Source: Agroathelia rolfsii
Lineage: Eukaryota > Basidiomycota > Agaricomycetes > Amylocorticiales > Amylocorticiaceae
Length of the DNA: 64,000 nt
Assembly: GCA_018343915.1 (NCBI GenBank)
Contig: JABRWF010000001.1
Coordinates: forward strand, 3,162,001-3,226,000
Direction: 5' to 3'
Each line of letters begins with the position of its first letter. Within the stretch, counting starts at the first letter, position 1. Under the pieces are notes generated by a model that ran no database searches, had not been told where the DNA came from, and saw only the letters and a program-made list of their open reading frames with translations. Positions 50,522 through 61,260 of this stretch are shown piece by piece. A program made the position numbers and the translations under genes.

Positions 50522-51356
50522 ATGAAGACTCGCTCGCATACCCGCTTCGTCGCTCCCTCTGCCTCTCTCTCTTCTGCCTCTCCGCGCTATCAACCTTATC
50601 CAAAGCCAGTGTCCACGGCTTCACGTGCTTCACCAAGTATCACGTCTCCTGAGAGTTCGTTCCGGCACTTGTCACCCACATCGTCCATAGCCACTTCCAT
50701 TGACGATCTTTGGGACTCGTCCCCCACCAAAGAAGGTCCCTCCTCTTACCATCACTCGGAGGCCTCAACATCGGCTACCTCCATCAGCTCCGGTTCGCGG
50801 AGCGGCGCCCAGACGACAAAGAACGACGCGCAAGAAAAACACCGACTGTATGCCCAACGCCTAATGACGAATGCCACCGCTTTCCCGCTGGAAAGCCCAG
50901 AGGAAAAACGCCCAGCACCTCTGCAAAAACGACTTCTCATGCAGATGGTTTTCGACGAGATCACGCCCTACCCGGACCAGATCTGGATGTGCTTGATCTC
51001 CAACGTTCTTCGCCTGTACTGTGTTTTTCTCTTTTCTCTCTCTCTCTTCGTCTGTTTGTCCACATGCTCACATGTTTGCTTTCTCATTTGTTATATATAG
51101 GCATTATAGTCGTGTCAAAAACTGGTTCAGCAACCAGAGGCTTCCAGCCCAGAGGAGACGGCGCAATACACCCACCGACTGCCAGGTGACCGGTTTCAAG
51201 AACAACGGCCGCAACCTGCGACTCCGTCCTGCTGTCCTTGAGGTCATGCCACGGCACGAGTGGACTGATGATCTTTTTAACGAAATTCTTATGATTCACA
51301 ACTTTCGCCTTATCGCTGCTGCTGCGCGAGGAGAAGAACTCAGACCGACTATGTGA
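50522..51356 (+). CDS. Homeodomain transcription factor
   Basis: DNA-binding regulator with a Ser/Pro-rich N-terminus (about 130 residues: SITSPESSFRHLSPTSSIAT). The homeodomain is split by an intron just before the recognition helix. Helices 1-2 are KRLLMQMVFDEITPYPDQIW and MCLISNVLRL; after splicing HYSRVKNWFSNQRLPAQRRR gives the WFxNxR core with W48, F49, N51 and R53 in homeodomain numbering and Ser at position 50. The C-terminus (RLRPAVLEVMPRHEWTDDLF) is of unknown role, with the stop at 51356. It does not look like a paired mating-type HD1/HD2 locus, since no second homeodomain gene is beside it. Target genes unknown. Confidence 0.85.
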
Positions 51357-51649
51357 TGGGACCATTCATATATATCCCTCATAATTTATTATACCCTCCA
51401 TCACTACCACCACTACAGAACTTTTTCACCTCCATTCACTCGGACGTTTTCTTTCATCATCGGACTCTTTACCTTATTACTTCTATATTACCAGATTATA
51501 TATTATAATATCCGTTGCGTACCTATCACTCTCCTTTCTTCGCTCATTCCGAAAGGCTATATATAGGTTGTAGTTATACACTGGGTAGTCGATAAAAAAA
51601 AAGAAACCAACGCTCCTTGTAACATCAGAAGAGAAAGAGAAAAAGAAAT

Positions 51650-53177
51650 CTAGTCTTCCTCAGATTCATAATCATCATCCTCGTCATCCGTGGATGCAGA
51701 TTTGTGTTTCGACTTGGGCAAGCTCGTGATTTTTTCGATGATCCACTTGATGATCCAATGTCTCTCTCCAGCATGCTTCACCTCACCATTGCGGAGGAGC
51801 TGGTACGTCCGTCCTCGCCAAGTCACTCTGCTTCCAACCATGGCAAGAATCCAAATTGGCAGTGCAAGCGCCTCCCTCGTCGCCCATGCACAGAGGAATT
51901 GCCACCGCGAAGCTGATGGCAAGGGGTGCCCAGCCAACGAAGAGTAGACATCCAAGTCAACCCACAGCCATACAATATAATGCACCAGAAGCGTCAGCAG
52001 CGGAAACACGTCAAACAGCCGCCAGATGCTTAGCGCTCCGATGATACTCAGAACCAAGCACTCCGTAAATGGCTCAATGAGCGTCGCCGCCAACACCATG
52101 TGCTTCCGCACGCGAATCCAGCGCACACGCCGCCAGATGTAATCCGATACCGACATGTTGCCCACCGCGTTGAGCGCAACATCGCAAGACAGATCATGCC
52201 GCAGCCCCAGCTCGTGCCAGATCGCACCGGCAATCATGTTATCCTCGGCCAGGAACCTGCCAAACGTCGGGAGACCGCACGGGCCAGGCTGGCGTGCGCC
52301 GCCCGCGGCGCCCAGAATCGGCCTCAGCGAGCCATTCACGCGCTCGACGTCCGAGCGCAGATAGATATTTGACTTGCCGACGACGCATGAGTCGATAGCA
52401 AGCGCGTTAAGGGCGAGGTACATCTTGGCATGGTTCGTGTTCAGGAAGGCTTCCTCGATCCGCGAGCCGAATTTGCCTTCGCTGGCCCACGCAAAGGGGA
52501 CGTGATGGATGAGAGCAACTTTGTGCACAGCGGTGTTTGGTGGGCCTAAGAGCGCATCGACCGACCGCGCGAGGGCGCCGGCTGCGACCATGACATTCGA
52601 ATCGAGGACCCAGAGGATATCGTGCTCGGCTTCTTTGTATGGCCGGACGAGGTTGTTCACCTTTGGATTGACGCCGACTATTTCATCACCTATTTCATCA
52701 CCTCACATGAGCAAAAAAAATAATTCTCGATTGCAAAAAACCAGATGCCGTACCAACAATTATACGCGCTCTCACATTAGGGTATTTAGCAATGAGCTCT
52801 TCTGCAATAGGCAGCGCCTGATCATCCTCGTCCGCAACTGAGAAGATAATCTCGTAGTTTGGGTATTCTTGTCTAAATGTCGATTCCAGATTTTCGTAAA
52901 GATTTGTGTCCAGGCCTTTGAGTGGTCTCAGAATGGAGACACCTGGTGTTGAGGAGGCCGGTGCAGATGAGAGAGGGGAGCGCGGACGCAGTCGATACCT
53001 TCTTCGACTGTCATAAAGTCAGTTAGGTTGCCCCTGGACGTGCAAGAAAAAAGAAGAAAAAACAACGAACGCAACGTAGCATCCCAGGAGGCTAACTAGC
53101 CACAAGCCAGAGTACCATGCAAGTCCAAATGCAGAGGCAATAGCAACTGGTCCTTCTTCTATTATGTTTTCCATCAT
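51650..53177 (-). CDS. Ceramide glucosyltransferase (GT21)
   Basis: Adds glucose from UDP-glucose to ceramide to make glucosylceramide at Golgi/ER membranes. Start chosen at the ATG at 53177 (MMENIIEEGPVAIASAFGLA), since the frame upstream has no ATG. An N-terminal TM (FGLAWYSGLWLVSLLGCYVA) precedes the GT-A domain: PGVSILRPLKGLDTNLYENL, YEIIFSVADEDDQALP (D1), HDILWVLDSNVMVAAGALAR (D2 as DSN), TFGRFLAEDNMIAGAIW (D3 as ED) and DYIWRRVRWIRVRKHM with the RRVRW form of (Q/R)xxRW. C-terminal TMs (LVLSIIGALSIWRLF, LLTLLVHYIVWLWVDL) and an acidic tail (STDDEDDDYESEED) end at 51650. All family signatures are present. It is convergent with the homeodomain gene. Confidence 0.94.
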
Positions 53178-53486
53178 AAGAGAGGTCTTTCCTTCGTCGT
53201 TGTCGTCGTAAATTAGGGAGGGGTCAGCGCATAACAATAGTGATTACAGTTGTATGATGTAAACTTCAAAGTTCAACGACCTGTGTTGTACAAACAACAC
53301 ACCTCGTGTACCCAAACCGGAAGTAAAAATGCTCATTGTTCCGGATCCGGATTCCAACAAGCACGTGCGCTTTTGTGTGAAATTGTGAAGACTAAAGTTT
53401 AGGGTCAACGACAAAAGTCATCAGTTTGTCCCTGCCTATACTAGCACTTCTAATAATACCACAGCGGACTCCATTTCGTAGAGCAA
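53178..53486. other. Spacer between ceramide glucosyltransferase start and TatD nuclease stop
   Basis: 309 bases, no gene seen; holds the glucosyltransferase promoter and the TatD 3' UTR. Confidence 0.35.
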
Positions 53487-55004
53487 TTAATGCTCGATAT
53501 CATCCAGCTTGAATAGCTTTACGGTATTTTCCCATACTTTCTCCACCACCTCTTCGAACGCCACACCGTCATGTAACTTGTGTATGACCCATGCGACGCC
53601 TCCAATCGAGCAGGGTTCGTTGCGACCTTTCACTGCTTTCCCGTTTACAAACTTCTCGGGCTGGGTGGCCTGAGGAAAATACAAGGCACGTAGCTCCGGT
53701 GGTAGCGTATCCAGATGCGGCTTCGACGCTTGTGTGGAAGTCATGGAACACCATGGTGCATCTTTACCCCCGCGCGCTCAGTGTCTGCTATCGATAATAA
53801 GAATCAAAGGTCAACCGACCTGTTTCTATCATGAGTTTGTCGAGATGAATCGCTTTTGCTGCAACCAGGTTTTCCGCCGTCTTGAAAGAACAACCGTTGA
53901 CGCTGAAAGATGCATGAGTCTCTCATTTAGTCAACTTAGAACCCAGGTGGTTTCACCTGACATGGAAACCCATTTGCATCTACTAAACACATTCAGGAAT
54001 AGGGCAGATCTCCACGAAATGAGACACGTACGAGCTCATCGACTTCTTCAGGCGTCCCCGTAAAGCTATGCACAACCCCTTTAGGGGAAGGCGGGGTTTC
54101 GTTGTCTCCACCAAGCCCCTCTTCCCTCAAGATCCTCACCAAGTCTGCATGAGCCGCACGACTATGTAAGAATAGAGGAAGACTGTATTTCTTAGCCAAC
54201 GCCAGCTGCGAGCGGAAATGTGTGCGCTGAACCTCTTCAGAGGCAAAATGTGTACGATCATAATCTACAGATGAGAACGAACCCGGTCGGTTGTAATCAA
54301 CAATATAGACAGCAAGTAGAAATTTGTACCCACCAAGGCCACATTCACCGATTGCCACGACTCTTCCCTTGCCGGTCAAGTTCTCCCGGATTAATGCATC
54401 CAATTTTTCGAGGTATGCTGTAGGTCCGTCCGGATCTTGATCAAATTCCGTTGAGCGCGTTGGATGGCAGCCGGCTGTCGTATACAAACCTGCATCTTAT
54501 ATTAACAAATTTTGATACCTCGACATTAAAGAAGAGGGACATCAGTGTTAATACTCGCCATGTTTCCTCGCGATTTGAAGAGCTTCCGCGGACTCGCTGA
54601 GGCTGCCCCCTGTGATAATCATGTTTTTGACTCCAGCGGCTCGGGCTCGTTGGAGCATACCATCGAAATCATCTATCAGAGGAATGTAAATAAGGGTGTA
54701 AACATCGGCGATGCCCACAATTATACAGGCAAAAGAAAATCACCATCATGTTTGCGCTTCCCTCTGTATATTCCATTGAAAACAGGGTCTGTTAAGTTCA
54801 CTAGGCACGGCAATAGATATCACAGGACGTCGTATCATGTCAGTATGCAGCAATAAGAAAGAAATGATATCGCTTGGCGCGCTTACCTCCTATGTCTTTA
54901 CATCCCAACAAGTAGCCGAATTATGAGACTCAAATCAATCGCAAGTACCCGATGCAGATGATCTGAATCCGGATATGATGTGCTTACAGACCAATAAATC
55001 TCAT
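53487..55004 (-). CDS. TatD-family metal-dependent deoxyribonuclease with a 9-nt microexon
   Basis: TIM-barrel nuclease of the TATDN1 type, linked in other eukaryotes to DNA degradation in apoptosis. The start is read from a 13-nt exon (54992-55004, ATG AGA TTT ATT G), a 9-nt exon (54887-54895) and the next exon, giving MRFIDIG-VNLTDPVFNGIYR, the expected N-terminus. Metal and active-site blocks follow: GLYTTAGCHPTRST, VVAIGECGLDYDRTHFASEE, LPLFLHSRAAHADLV, GVVHSFTGTPEEVDEL and KLMIETDAPWCSM. The C-terminus is GGVAWVIHKLHDGVAFEEVV to LDDIEH with the stop at 53487. About 340 residues. No other ATG near the front gives the conserved start, which supports the tiny exons. Confidence 0.88.
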
Positions 55005-55910
55005 ATTGTTAGCGAAACGTTGCAGTACAAATTTTGAAGTCTGTGCCACTAAAGCAGTAGATGTCTTGAGAAGCCTATGGTTTGCCAGTAAAATTGAAAT
55101 ATATAGTATATGGGCTCCTGATGAAATTTACATGTATGGTGTCGATAAAGCTCGACTTTACACATCGACGGTGAGTGTAACAAGGGAACCGGTGATTTGG
55201 AGCCCGGGCCGGTTAGTCTGCGAGTTCATATTAGCTTCCGATACAACGGCAATTCAATTGCTTTCTTCCAAATCAACCGTGACAGCCGCTGAGCAGCAAC
55301 TTGTCTTGACTTGTCTCAGGCTACCGGCTTCAATCAAACATGGAACTCGTAAACAATATGGGGGAGTAGGAATCTGGCCAACTCGATCCTGTTCCAGTGC
55401 CAGCTTGAGCAGTGTGGCGACCAAGATGCTGCGATTAACGCAAACTTTGTAGAGCTCGCTGGCATTTGTCCATGCGATTCTCCTTTACAGGTGGAGCACT
55501 GACACCCTCGATCTCAGAAACATAGGGGATGAGCGCTCAGCACTAAGTGAATGTCTCTTGTAATAATACCCTTATGCTTCCGGCCTGGGTATTCAAGCTG
55601 AATGCAAAGAAGAAACCATGACGACACAAACATGCTGAATAAGAGGCCATGATCATATACATGTACTAACGGTTTGGGGCGGGGGCATAGGGGCTTGTAA
55701 GCTGAATAATAAATTCAATCATGTAAGCGTCTCCTGAGATCCTAGGTATAAAGCCAGTGAGGTGTGAACACAACTCGCTCCATCGTCTCCGGCAGCTACT
55801 GACAACTAAACCATCGAGGCTTCGACTAACATATCATACCTCTATACCATCTACTTCGACCGTTTTGCTTCTTTCTTCTCTCTTTTCTTTCAAACCACGC
55901 TTGCTCCCTC
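55005..55910. other. Intergenic region upstream of the TatD and ThrE-like genes
   Basis: 906 bases between divergent starts. One 148-codon plus-strand frame (55006-55452) lacks an ATG start and recognisable motifs, and I do not call it. No repeats or RNAs were identified. Confidence 0.4.
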
Positions 55911-58020
55911 ATGGATCGGGCTCAAGGTATCTCTGCCCCAACTAACACTACACATAATCAGGAAATCAATTTTTCAACAAATCTGTTTGAACTCGCTAGT
56001 AGACTTGGAAAAATCTACAATGGTGACACACAAGAAGGTTCTGGGCCTAAATCGGCTTCCAGTGAAGATGCTCTCCTGCCAGAGTATCATCACCCCGAAA
56101 AAGTGGGCGCATTGGGTCACACAGGGAGCAGACGAGTGAGTAGATCTAGTTTCCTCAAGCGCTGTCCTAATAAACACAATGGACCTACTCGATTATCACC
56201 ATTTTATCATGAAGGTATGTCAATATTTTGCATTTAATAATATCGTTGCATTCAAATAGTTGCTCTAGAATATGAAAACAAGCGTACTTTCATATTACGA
56301 CTCATCAAAGTTTTACTAGACTTCGGCTCCCCCTCGTATCGCATCCAGCAACAAGCAGCTGAAACTGCGAAAGTACTGCAAATAAGGGCAGGGTTTTAAT
56401 ATCTTCCTGGTGTGATGATAATCTTACTGGGTCACGGTGAACTAACCATAAGAGAAATAATTTCCATACGGTCCAAATCTGATAGAATTACTCTCGGCCT
56501 ACTACAGTATTTTCATGCAATTTACCGTCGCGTGGTGCATCGCGAAATGAGCCTCATAGAAGGAGCAGAACTTCTGGACCGTCTTCTGAAACCGTCTCCT
56601 CCGAATGCGTATGACAATGCACTCAGATCTTCTCTAGCATTTCTGACAGCTGGTGTTATGTGCCCCACATTGTTTAATGGCTCTTCCTTGGACATGCTTG
56701 CCGCCGGTGCCTGTGCTGGTATTATTAAATACTTTGGGCTTTTGATCTCCCAAAATGCTGAAGCAAACGAAAATTCGTATCATTGAGTATTCAAGATTCC
56801 CTGCGCACCAATTGGATTATAACTCAAATCACAGAGTTGCTACTGCAATAGGGACGTCCTTCCTTATCAGTGCACTCAGTTCGATTCCAGGACGTTACTT
56901 CTGCTTTACGGCCATATCCTCGGCTGCCGCTGTACAGATCCTTCCTGGTTTCACGATTCGTCAGTCCAATACTATGTATCTTTGTTGTTTACTAACTTAT
57001 ACCCTTAGTGATGGCCGCTATGGACCTTTCATCCAAAAACATTGTAAGCGGAGCAATACAGATGGTATATGCTCTAGTGTATACACTATTCCTTGTAGGT
57101 CATCAGCAATTTATCATTAGATTTTCTACTAACAGCAAGACAGAGATATGATCTTTCTGGGGGCTGTGGAGCATTCTACGATATTTTTTAGCAAAGCAGC
57201 GAAAACATCATTGGCCGAGTCTGTCCCGCCCCCACCTATGAGCTATTATGATGGATTTTTTACCGCATACAATGGATCTAATGCTGGTATTCCGATCCAT
57301 GCCACATTTAGCTATAATTATCCAGATGTCACATCGACGAACATAATTGGAGGTATGCTATGCCAGTGACTCTTCACCCCGAGATGTTACAGTTATCTCA
57401 CGCTCAGGTGATTGTTCAGGATGTTACCGGTCCCCAGATATGCCATGGTACATGCAGGTCGCATCAGGCTGGCTGGCTTATCTCTTAGTTCCTATCTTTG
57501 CTGTTGGTGTTGCCAAGTTGCATGAGCAAAAGATTCGGAGTCCTCGTATAATCGGGATGATCTTGTTTGCAAGCTGTGCACACGTCGCGACAGCTGCTGG
57601 AATATACTATCTTCCTAGCCGAACTGGCTTTGTAGCAGCCATTGGGGCATTTACTATCGGTATTTTGGGCAATCTATACTCTCGCACAACTCAAAGATCT
57701 TCTTTGTAATAATAGTTCCTGGCGTGCTATTTCTCATCCCGGTAAGTGAAATTGTGTGTGTTTTCTCGGGTATAATTCGTAACTCAATTATTTTGGCTCA
57801 TGATAGTGTGCACTCGCATATGGTGGTGGTGGGCTTGCCCCGGGATACTCCCCCTCAGAACGAAATATAACTTTTAAAGTATCCTTCTCTCGCATTGCGC
57901 ATGATACAAGTCGCTGTAGGTGTTTCATTCGGGCTTTTATGCAGTCAAACGGTAGTATACATATTGGACACCCGGAAGAACAAAGAGAAAGGTCACAGAA
58001 ACCTGTTCTTTGCCTTTTAG
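55911..58020 (+). pseudogene. ThrE/Prm10-like transporter, disrupted by a stop and a frameshift
   Basis: The reading from ATG 55911 follows fungal Prm10/DUF1212-ThrE membrane proteins (putative amino-acid exporters). An N-terminal polar region is joined to YENKRTFILRLIKVLLDFGS, then PSYRIQQQAAETAKVLQIRA. TAA at 56397-56399 interrupts before YLPGVMIILLGHGELTIRE. Downstream the family pattern continues across proper introns: GLLQYFHAIYRRVVHREMSL, VATAIGTSFLISALSSIPGR, FCFTAISSAAAVQILPGFTI, NIVSGAIQMVYALVYTLFL and GCYRSPDMPWYMQ. At 57703-57706 one T appears missing, so YSRTTQRSS runs into stop codons while another frame continues FVIIVPGVLFLIP. The likely original stop is at 58018-58020. Two independent lesions argue for a pseudogene; sequencing error is the alternative. 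Confidence 0.68.
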
Positions 58021-58287
58021 ATGGAGTCTCTACTGAGTCAGCGGATTCACCAATCTAGAGTCAGTCATTGCTCATCAATCCCTATCCGCATAGCTCGTAG
58101 CTGGAGTGTACTAGCATAATGCCATAAAGAGTATTCTAACTCGGACTTGAATCTTCAATCCGCGGGGCCTGGCGCCATCGTAACCAGTGATGCATCGATT
58201 ACTGCTATAAATTACAGGTAGCTTGAGCTCAGCAAGTTGGAGGACCACTATTGCGATTGTGCTGCCACTGTTACTTTATTAACTATC

Positions 58288-59171
58288 ATGGCTGCTCCTC
58301 TTGGTGTCACTGCGTTGAATTTGACGGGCAAGTTTTACATGGTAAAGTCGTATCTTGCTTCAACGATTACATAGATCGGACTGCTAACATAATTCCATAT
58401 AGAATAAATCTCTGAGCGATTCTACCGAGGAAATTCTAAAGCTCTAGAATGTCGGATGGGTCAAGAGGAAAGCAATCAATGTAGCATCAGTGACTGTGTA
58501 TATCAGGCATCACAAGGCTGGGGACGATGTAGAGTGTATGAGCATTGGACAGGCCATTACAAGCGACAGTTCTACACAGCTAGAGATACGCACGCTAGAT
58601 TGGCAGCCACGGAGTCAAAGCACCCGAGTATTCGGCGATGTGATTGCTAGAACCAGAAGATCTCGAGTCGAAGATATCGATGAAGAATTTCTCAAGAAGG
58701 ATTGGACCGAGGACACCATGAGGGACGGTGTGATAGAAACAAGCGTGGAGAGCAATACTATAAAGAGCGGAATAACATAGGCAGCTAGACAGGCGAGTGA
58801 TATTTCGAATGAAAAGACTACGATGTTCATGTCTAATAACAGACTTGGGGCTTTGAGATGGTTAACGAAAAGAGGAGAAACACCCTCCATGCTCGTATGA
58901 TGGGATCCAAACATGGGTGGGTTGCATTTGGCTATTTATTTCCGAAGGAAAAAACGCGGGAAATACATCACTGGGGTCTTTATCAATACATAGCCATGCA
59001 ACCAGGCTGCAGAGGATAGACCTAGCCAACTTGAATTACGCGTTTCATGCATCTATTCGCCTATCAGAACTGAGTATGCTGAAAAGTTTTCATTTAATCT
59101 TTCCAGGTGAAAAAACCAATGCTTGATTGGTGTATGACTATCGTGAGGAATTGAAACATGGTTTCCTGTGA
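58288..59171 (+). pseudogene. Broken paralogue of the 21971-22897 gene
   Basis: Reads colinearly with the intact small protein at 22 kb. MAAPLGVTALNLTGKFYM is followed by an intron at the same position, then NKSLSDSTEEILKL, a TAG (58445-58447), and NVGWVKRKAINVASVTVYIR, RVFGDVIARTRRSRVEDIDE and EFLKKDWTEDTMRDGVIE. A second TAG is at 58778-58780, then AARQ, an intron, TWGFEMVNEKRRNTLHARMM and GEKTNA, with TGA at 59124-59126 before LVYDYREELKHGFL. Against the intact copy the three stops replace CAG, TGG and CGA codons, each one C-to-T or G-to-A change away. The intron after the GSK block has no clear donor. Protein similarity is roughly half of aligned residues by eye, so the duplication is not recent. 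Confidence 0.78.
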
Positions 59172-59643
59172 TTATGTTACTGATTTTTATTATTATAGTT
59201 GGTGATTTGGACGAATGAACGGCTTGTCAGACCAATGTGTTGAACGACAGATTGATAAGAAAATGGAGATAGATTCTTAATGGTTGGAAGAGTTTGCGTG
59301 GTCCAAATGTGTTGACACTACTAGACTAACAGTTGAAAAGTATACGCTATTTTGAAGGAAGGGTTTTGCGAATAAAAAACTGAAAAGATGACAATATGCA
59401 GTGGCGGTGGCTTAAAGTCGCATATGTGCTGTCATGGTGATTACGTAATACCGCAGTGTTTCCTCGATGCGGCCTTGTTCACCCCAGCGACGGTGCTGAA
59501 ACGCTGAAACTTCCAAAGCGCTGAGGGTTCTCACTCCAGCATTTGCCAGAGACAGAGAGCTAGCAGCGTTTTGTCGTTTGATATTCTGAATCTACTCGTA
59601 TTCTCACTACCGTGTGCCCAGCATTCACTTTAGTAGGCTACTC
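59172..59643. other. Intergenic region upstream of the RNase III-like gene
   Basis: 472 bases with no supported gene, RNA or repeat. Confidence 0.35.
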
Positions 59644-60782
59644 ATGACCCCACCTCCGTCCAAGAGGCGCCGTACCGACATAAATGCTGCTACGGGTGTC
59701 ACTGAGGAGGGCATAGCAAAGCTGCCGAGCCTAGAACCTGACATACTCTTAGCCGTATTCACGCATAGTTCTCTAGCCCGACATGAGCCGACCGAAGAGT
59801 ATTCAGACAACTCAAGGCTGGCTGAGCTAGGACGAATAGCGCTGGATGCTGCTGTGTCGACTATTTTGTATCAGAAGAAACCCCTCATGAGCTTGGAAGA
59901 TATAGCTGTGAGCTTCTTACATTATGGCGCTTGGATTTTCCTTCCAGCCACCAGTGCCATCCATCCCTGTCCTTTTTCTGACAAGAGCGATTCGAAATAT
60001 AACATTTAGACTCAGAAGAAGACAGTGCTCTCCGATACTACCTTGGATGTCTTAGCTAGCCTTTACAGGTTTGAAGAGAAGATTCGAATGTCACCAGATG
60101 TATACGACGAAATGAAGAAGTCATCATTTCAGGTAGGGCGCATTACACAGTTTTCTCACATATGATTAACAAAATGAATTAGGAGGCAACCGCAACCGTC
60201 CTCAGAGCATATGCAGGCGGTGTTATATCACAACATGGCATGGATGTTCTTAAGCGATGGTTTGGCAAACTTGTAGACCCAGAGTATCAGGATCCCAATC
60301 AACTTGTCAGCTTAGAAGAGGCTACTCAAGATGCAAACAGTCAAAGTACCTGCCCCGCTAATAGCAATCAGCAAGGCCGAAAGAAGAAACGCAATATTAA
60401 TGTTAATGGTCCAGCTGCCTCACAAGCACGTACAGCAACAACTCATCCAGCGCCAGCTCCCATCGAGTTCCCGTCAAATCCGATAACTCCTGCTCAGCCA
60501 TCTTTACCATTCCTTCCTGTTTTCAGCAGTCAGGCATCACAACGTGGTTTAACCGTGACTTACCAGGAGCGTCGGTCGGGTCCAGACCATGCGGCTCTCT
60601 GGGTTGTGAAATGTTTTGGTCAGCACTGTTCACCGGCTTGTCATCCATGGACTGTAGCTTATGTAATAATATCAGTGAAAGGGATTGAAATGGGGGAAGG
60701 TTCTGCACCGACAAAATTAACAGCCAAGGAGGCCGCTGCTCGACAGGCTTGGTCGAATCTAGGATGGGCGCCCAGTAAGTAA
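59644..60782 (+). CDS. RNase III-like fold protein with C-terminal dsRNA-binding domain, probably non-catalytic
   Basis: The start at 59644 gives MTPPPSKRRRTDINAATG (NLS-like). Residues of about 35-200 follow an RNase III helical fold: LEPDILLAVFTHSSLARHEP, EYSDNSRLAELGRIALDAAV, LMSLEDIA joined to TQKKTVLSDTTLDVLASLYR, then EATATVLRAYAGGVISQHGM and DVLKRWFGKLVDPE. A Gln/Pro linker leads to a dsRBD-like end: SQRGLTVTYQERRSGPDHAA, LWVVKCF joined to VKGIEMGEGSAPTKLTAKEA and AARQAWSNLGWAP. The usual catalytic signature ERLEFLGDA is replaced by SRLAELGRIALD, so the acidic metal ligands appear lost, as in MRPL44-type proteins. A strong GTAAGT at the stop could splice to a tiny last exon ending near 60836. 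Confidence 0.72.
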
Positions 60783-61260
60783 TGTGCCCTCCAGTATAAC
60801 TATACTTTGACAATTTCCGCTATATCAGTTGCTTAACCACCGTCGGAGGATTGCACGGTGCAAGGATATGGGGATGTGAGCTCCGGTTTCGGGATTACTA
60901 TTTACAAGTTTTTTTTTTTTTGGACTATATGATAGACCTTATGCTACTTTGCTTTATGTTTTGTTTGCTCGGATTCGGATTATGACATGACGATGTATAC
61001 GCTTATTCTGTATTCCGGTTCGCTCAATGGCCGATGAGCTGGGCAGCATCGGAATATGTTTAGTCAGAAACGCAGTTGGATAATTCATCATTTGTCTTGT
61101 CGCCCAGACGTGCAGAGTGATTGGCCGAGTTTACGTAAGACCCTAAATAAGCATCGCTCAGCTTCACTTTGCAACTGAACATCCATCTTCCTGCGCTCTT
61201 GCACCCTCTTCCCAAAGGTTGGGATCCCGTTGCACGGCTGGCACTTAGCTGTAGCCAACA
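60783..61260. other. Intergenic region between RNase III-like and Snf2-like genes
   Basis: 478 bases; may hold a tiny last exon of the upstream gene (to about 60836). Includes a T12 run near 60909. No other feature seen. Confidence 0.35.

Noticed and set aside
50522..51356. Possibility that the homeodomain gene marks a mating-type HD locus
   Set aside because: No second divergent homeodomain gene is adjacent; neighbours are SEC3 and ceramide glucosyltransferase.
34538..53177. A sphingolipid gene cluster (ISC1 and ceramide glucosyltransferase)
   Set aside because: The two genes are about 16 kb apart with unrelated genes between, so clustering is not supported.
55006..55452. 148-codon plus-strand open frame upstream of the ThrE-like gene
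   Set aside because: No ATG start, no recognisable motif, composition unlike neighbouring genes, and it overlaps the TatD 5' region.
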